Positions 61,391-64,000 of a stretch of DNA of 64,000 bases are shown here, in pieces (positions within the stretch are counted from its first letter, which is position 1; each line of letters starts with the position of its first letter). The notes under the pieces are model-generated. The model was not told where the DNA came from. It did not search any database and saw only the letters and a list, made by a program, of their open reading frames with translations. The stretch is from DATMRF01 sp035566435 (GTDB lineage Bacteria > Verrucomicrobiota > Verrucomicrobiia > Limisphaerales > UBA8199): positions 1 through 64,000 of the forward strand of contig DATMRF010000022.1 in assembly GCA_035566435.1 (NCBI GenBank). The letters run 5' to 3'. Both the position numbers and the translations under genes were made by a program.

Positions 61391-62860
61391 ATGAAGAAGA
61401 TCAAGAGACACCTGGCGGTGCTGCTGGCGGGAATCGTCGGAACACCAGCCTTCGCGTCCAGTCACATGGACGCCCCGCTGATCACCCTGGATCCGGCGGC
61501 CAACACGACGGACGTTTATGCGTTCGTGCAGCAGAAAAATGGCGTCAAGGTGCTGGTCACCGCGCTGGGCGTTTATCCGTTCGAAGAACCAGGCATCGGT
61601 CCGAACAAGTATAACTTCGACGACAACGTGCTCTATGAAATCCACGTGGCCACAGGCGAGGACGTCGCGGCAGGCCGCGCTTCGGTAAGCTACCAGTTCC
61701 AGTTCACGACCCAATACAAGAACAAGAACACCATCCTGCAATCCTATCTCGGGGTCATCAACGATGTCGGTGATACCGCCCAGAACCTCACTCAGACCTA
61801 CACCGTGATGAAGGTGGACCACCGACAGGGCCACGCCTCAACGCTGCTGGGCACGGGAATCGTTCCGCCGAATAACCAGGGCATCGCCACCCCCTTCTAC
61901 AACCAGGACAACGATGGGGAAAAGCCGGCGCGCGACGGCGTCGCCACTCTGGCGGACCTGGACCATTACACGAAGCAATCCATCGTGCCACTGAGCGGCG
62001 GTTACCTGGCCTTTGCCGGTCAGCGCGACGACGGGTTCTATGCAGACATCCAGGCCATCTTCGACCTGCTCCAGCTCCGTTCACCGGGCAAAGATGTGCA
62101 GGCCGGATTCAATATCCATCTGATGGCCCTGGCCATCCCGGTCAGCGAACTCGGCGGCGATGCTCAAGTGGTGGGCGTTTACGCCACCACCAGCCGACGC
62201 CAGGTCCGCGTGCTCGAAAACAACGGCGACAATGATCGTGGCGACAAGGGGACGGTGACTTTTGGCCGATTCGTGCAGGTTGCCCGGCAGGGCAATCCGC
62301 TCTTCAACGAAGCGCTCGTGGCCATTGCGGACAAGGACCTATACAGCCGCACCAGCCCGACCCAGGACGAAGCGCTCTTCAAGAAATACGCCCTCACCCC
62401 GGAACTGGCTCACCTGCTCAACGCGATCGTTTTCGGCGGCCATGGACCGGCGCCAGAAACCAACCGCACCGACATTGCCGGAATCTTCATTCCGGACCTG
62501 ATCAAGGTGGACCTGTCCACCACCGGTTGCCGCCTGGCGGGTGGCGGCCCCAGCCATCCAACCAACCCGGATGACCCCGGTTATTCGCGCCTGGGCATTT
62601 TCGGCGGCGATACCCTCACGAGCACCATCCAGCCCGGCTTTGGCAGTGGCGTCATCCCGGGAGGCTGGCCCAATGGCCGGCGGTTTGGCGATGACGTCGT
62701 GGATATCGCCGTAACTGCGCTCATCAGCGATCTGCGTGTCAGCCCGCCCATCATCAACGGCCCCGCAGGCGACAACGTTGACCACAACGACGTGGCTTAC
62801 AACAAGGTGTTCCCTTACGAATCCACGCCGCACAACGGACGCAATCATACGCACGAATGA
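61391..62860 (+). CDS. DUF4331 domain-containing exported protein
   Basis: A 489-residue protein with a signal peptide (HLAVLLAGIVGTPAFASS) followed by SHMDAPLITLDPAANTTDVY, the diagnostic start of DUF4331. Further conserved pieces are KYNFDDNVLYEIHV, GFYADIQAIFDLLQLR and GWPNGRRFGDDVVDIAV. The function of DUF4331 is unknown; the early His and Asp residues could bind metal, which is inference. It sits between a TPR lipoprotein and a HupE-like gene. Confidence 0.92.
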   Translation: MKKIKRHLAVLLAGIVGTPAFASSHMDAPLITLDPAANTTDVYAFVQQKNGVKVLVTALGVYPFEEPGIGPNKYNFDDNVLYEIHVATGEDVAAGRASVSYQFQFTTQYKNKNTILQSYLGVINDVGDTAQNLTQTYTVMKVDHRQGHASTLLGTGIVPPNNQGIATPFYNQDNDGEKPARDGVATLADLDHYTKQSIVPLSGGYLAFAGQRDDGFYADIQAIFDLLQLRSPGKDVQAGFNIHLMALAIPVSELGGDAQVVGVYATTSRRQVRVLENNGDNDRGDKGTVTFGRFVQVARQGNPLFNEALVAIADKDLYSRTSPTQDEALFKKYALTPELAHLLNAIVFGGHGPAPETNRTDIAGIFIPDLIKVDLSTTGCRLAGGGPSHPTNPDDPGYSRLGIFGGDTLTSTIQPGFGSGVIPGGWPNGRRFGDDVVDIAVTALISDLRVSPPIINGPAGDNVDHNDVAYNKVFPYESTPHNGRNHTHE

Positions 62861-62962
62861 CCGGAGAACCCAACGGCCGGGGGCTGCGCCGACGAAGGCC
62901 GGCCAGTCCCCGGCCAAGGGTCAGAATTCGCCATGCCAAAATCCGGTCCGGAACAATTCCAG

Positions 62963-64000
62963 ATGACTAAAGTTAGAAACCGGAAACTGCGTGCGGCGCT
63001 GGCCCTGGCCCTTGTCGCCGCGTCCACCGCTTGGGCGCATGATCCCGGATTGAGCGTCGCGACCGCTCGAGTGTCGGGTGGCTCGCTGGCCGTCCATCTG
63101 GCCTTGGCCCGGAGTGACGCTGAACGGCTGGCCGCTTTCGATGCCAACCCTAACGGGCAAGTGACGAAGGCAGAGTCCCCAGCCACCCTGTCGCAGTTGC
63201 AGCAAAAGGCGCAACGGGCCTTCGCGGTCAGTTGCGGCTGCCGCCGGCTGGAACCAGCCAAGGCCACTGTCACTCGCGACGACCGCGAAGGGGTCCATTT
63301 CGAAATCACTTTCCCAGGCGTAACCGCAGGCGATTTAAACATTCGCTCCGCCATGCTCGATGCATTGCCCAGGGGACATCGGCAGTTCCTCTCCGTTCGC
63401 GACGAAACCAACCATCTCCTGGCCGAACAAATGCTCGAACAGAACCTTCCCTCGCTCACGGTCCCTGTGACCTCGCCTGCCCAACCCGTTCTTGTTTCCC
63501 GCCCGCAGTCCTTCCGGCAGTTCCTCGCCCTCGGGATTAATCACATAGCGACCGGGTACGACCATCTCCTGTTTTTGCTCGGACTCCTATTGGTGGGGGG
63601 CGCGGTGCGGTCGGCGCTCAAAATCATTACATCATTTACCGTGGCGCATTCCATCACGCTCGCGTTGGCGACACTGAATATCATCCACATTTCCCCGAAG
63701 CTCATCGAGCCGCTGATTGCCGCCTCCATCGTCTTTGTCGGGTTGCAAAATCTGCTGGGCAGTGGGGTGGAGAATCGTTGGATGTTAACCTTCGGGTTCG
63801 GCCTCATCCACGGCTGCGGTTTCGCTTCGGCGCTGCGCGACCTCGGGATTGGCGCTAACGGCACAAGCATCGCCGCACCCCTCCTCTCGTTTAATCTCGG
63901 GGTTGAACTGGGCCAGTTGGCGATTGCGGCCTTCGTGTTGCCGGTCATCTGGAAATGCCGAGCCTCCCCGGTGTTCGTTCGGCGCCTGGTCCCCGCCGGC
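62963..64000 (+). CDS. HupE/UreJ-like membrane protein, partial (cut by window end)
   Basis: The open frame runs off the right edge, so only 346 residues are visible. A signal peptide (AALALALVAASTAWAHD) leads a periplasmic domain that holds one EF-hand-like loop at D60-E71 (DANPNGQVTKAE). The membrane part has INHIATGYDHLLFLLGLLLV and FGLIHGCGFASALRDLG, the histidine motifs of the HupE/UreJ family, which is linked to nickel or cobalt uptake. I use the ATG at 62963; one ten codons earlier is possible. It follows the DUF4331 gene by about 100 bases and likely belongs with it. Confidence 0.88.
   Translation, partial: MTKVRNRKLRAALALALVAASTAWAHDPGLSVATARVSGGSLAVHLALARSDAERLAAFDANPNGQVTKAESPATLSQLQQKAQRAFAVSCGCRRLEPAKATVTRDDREGVHFEITFPGVTAGDLNIRSAMLDALPRGHRQFLSVRDETNHLLAEQMLEQNLPSLTVPVTSPAQPVLVSRPQSFRQFLALGINHIATGYDHLLFLLGLLLVGGAVRSALKIITSFTVAHSITLALATLNIIHISPKLIEPLIAASIVFVGLQNLLGSGVENRWMLTFGFGLIHGCGFASALRDLGIGANGTSIAAPLLSFNLGVELGQLAIAAFVLPVIWKCRASPVFVRRLVPAG

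Noticed and set aside
1..64000. tRNA, rRNA and riboswitch genes
   Set aside because: I looked for typical conserved elements by eye and found none. A covariance-model search would be needed to exclude small or divergent RNAs.

Overview
The window is GC-rich bacterial DNA that looks like a soil or freshwater Verrucomicrobium close to the Pedosphaera/Limisphaera group. The clues are a planctomycete-type cytochrome c domain, a pseudopilin of the FTLVELLVVIAVIAILAALL type, a sialate O-acetylesterase with a C-terminal domain I associate with PVC bacteria, a TPR/T2SSE_N partner beside a PilB-type ATPase, and intergenic spacers full of dispersed palindromes and 8-12 bp tandem repeats. The taxonomy is inferred. 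No rRNA, tRNA, CRISPR array or insertion sequence was seen.

Layout. (1) 1-6000: a repeat-rich non-coding start, a single-domain response regulator, the RecD2 helicase, a hairpin-rich spacer, an amidohydrolase and one or two small hypothetical genes. (2) 6240-8444: a secreted sialate O-acetylesterase. (3) 8441-36921: a large surface-polysaccharide (O-antigen/EPS-like) locus. It holds a WecG/TagA-type GT26, several GT2 and GT4 enzymes, a GT9-like and a GT61-like protein, two GT39-type membrane enzymes, an O-antigen-ligase/polymerase-like protein, a Wzx-like flippase, two nucleotide-sugar epimerases (GDP-mannose 3,5-epimerase and a CDP-paratose 2-epimerase-like protein), RfaE2 and seven SAM methyltransferases. 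Strand switches are frequent. The product is probably a methylated, unusual-sugar glycan; the priming transferase and chain-length regulator are not in the window. (4) 36958-42311: a beta-propeller protein, MoeA, a PilB/GspE ATPase and its TPR companion. (5) 42619-48206: a very large two-activity glycogen debranching enzyme and a pseudopilin. (6) 48213-57779: a minus-strand block with an ECF sigma/anti-sigma pair, a predicted outer-membrane electron conduit (cytochrome-porin fusion plus octahaem lipoprotein), a CusF-SCO fusion, a secreted cupredoxin, a hypothetical protein and a PQQ-type propeller. (7) 58427-64000: a D-threonine-aldolase-fold enzyme, then TPR lipoprotein, DUF4331 protein and HupE/UreJ-like protein, the last cut by the window end.

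The strongest candidate for an under-described system is 49657-55152. Four genes are joined by GTGA or ATGA stop/start overlaps or short spacers. They encode a cupredoxin whose usual Met ligand is replaced by Gln, a copper chaperone fusion, an octahaem outer-membrane lipoprotein with a terminal CX4CH site, and an outer-membrane barrel that carries its own haem domain. This looks like a porin-cytochrome conduit packaged with its copper-handling proteins, with an ECF sigma pair just downstream. The second is the TPR, DUF4331 and HupE set at the right edge. The third is the repeat ecology of the spacers, which includes several unrelated families of short-period tandem repeats and three loci of one inverted-repeat element.
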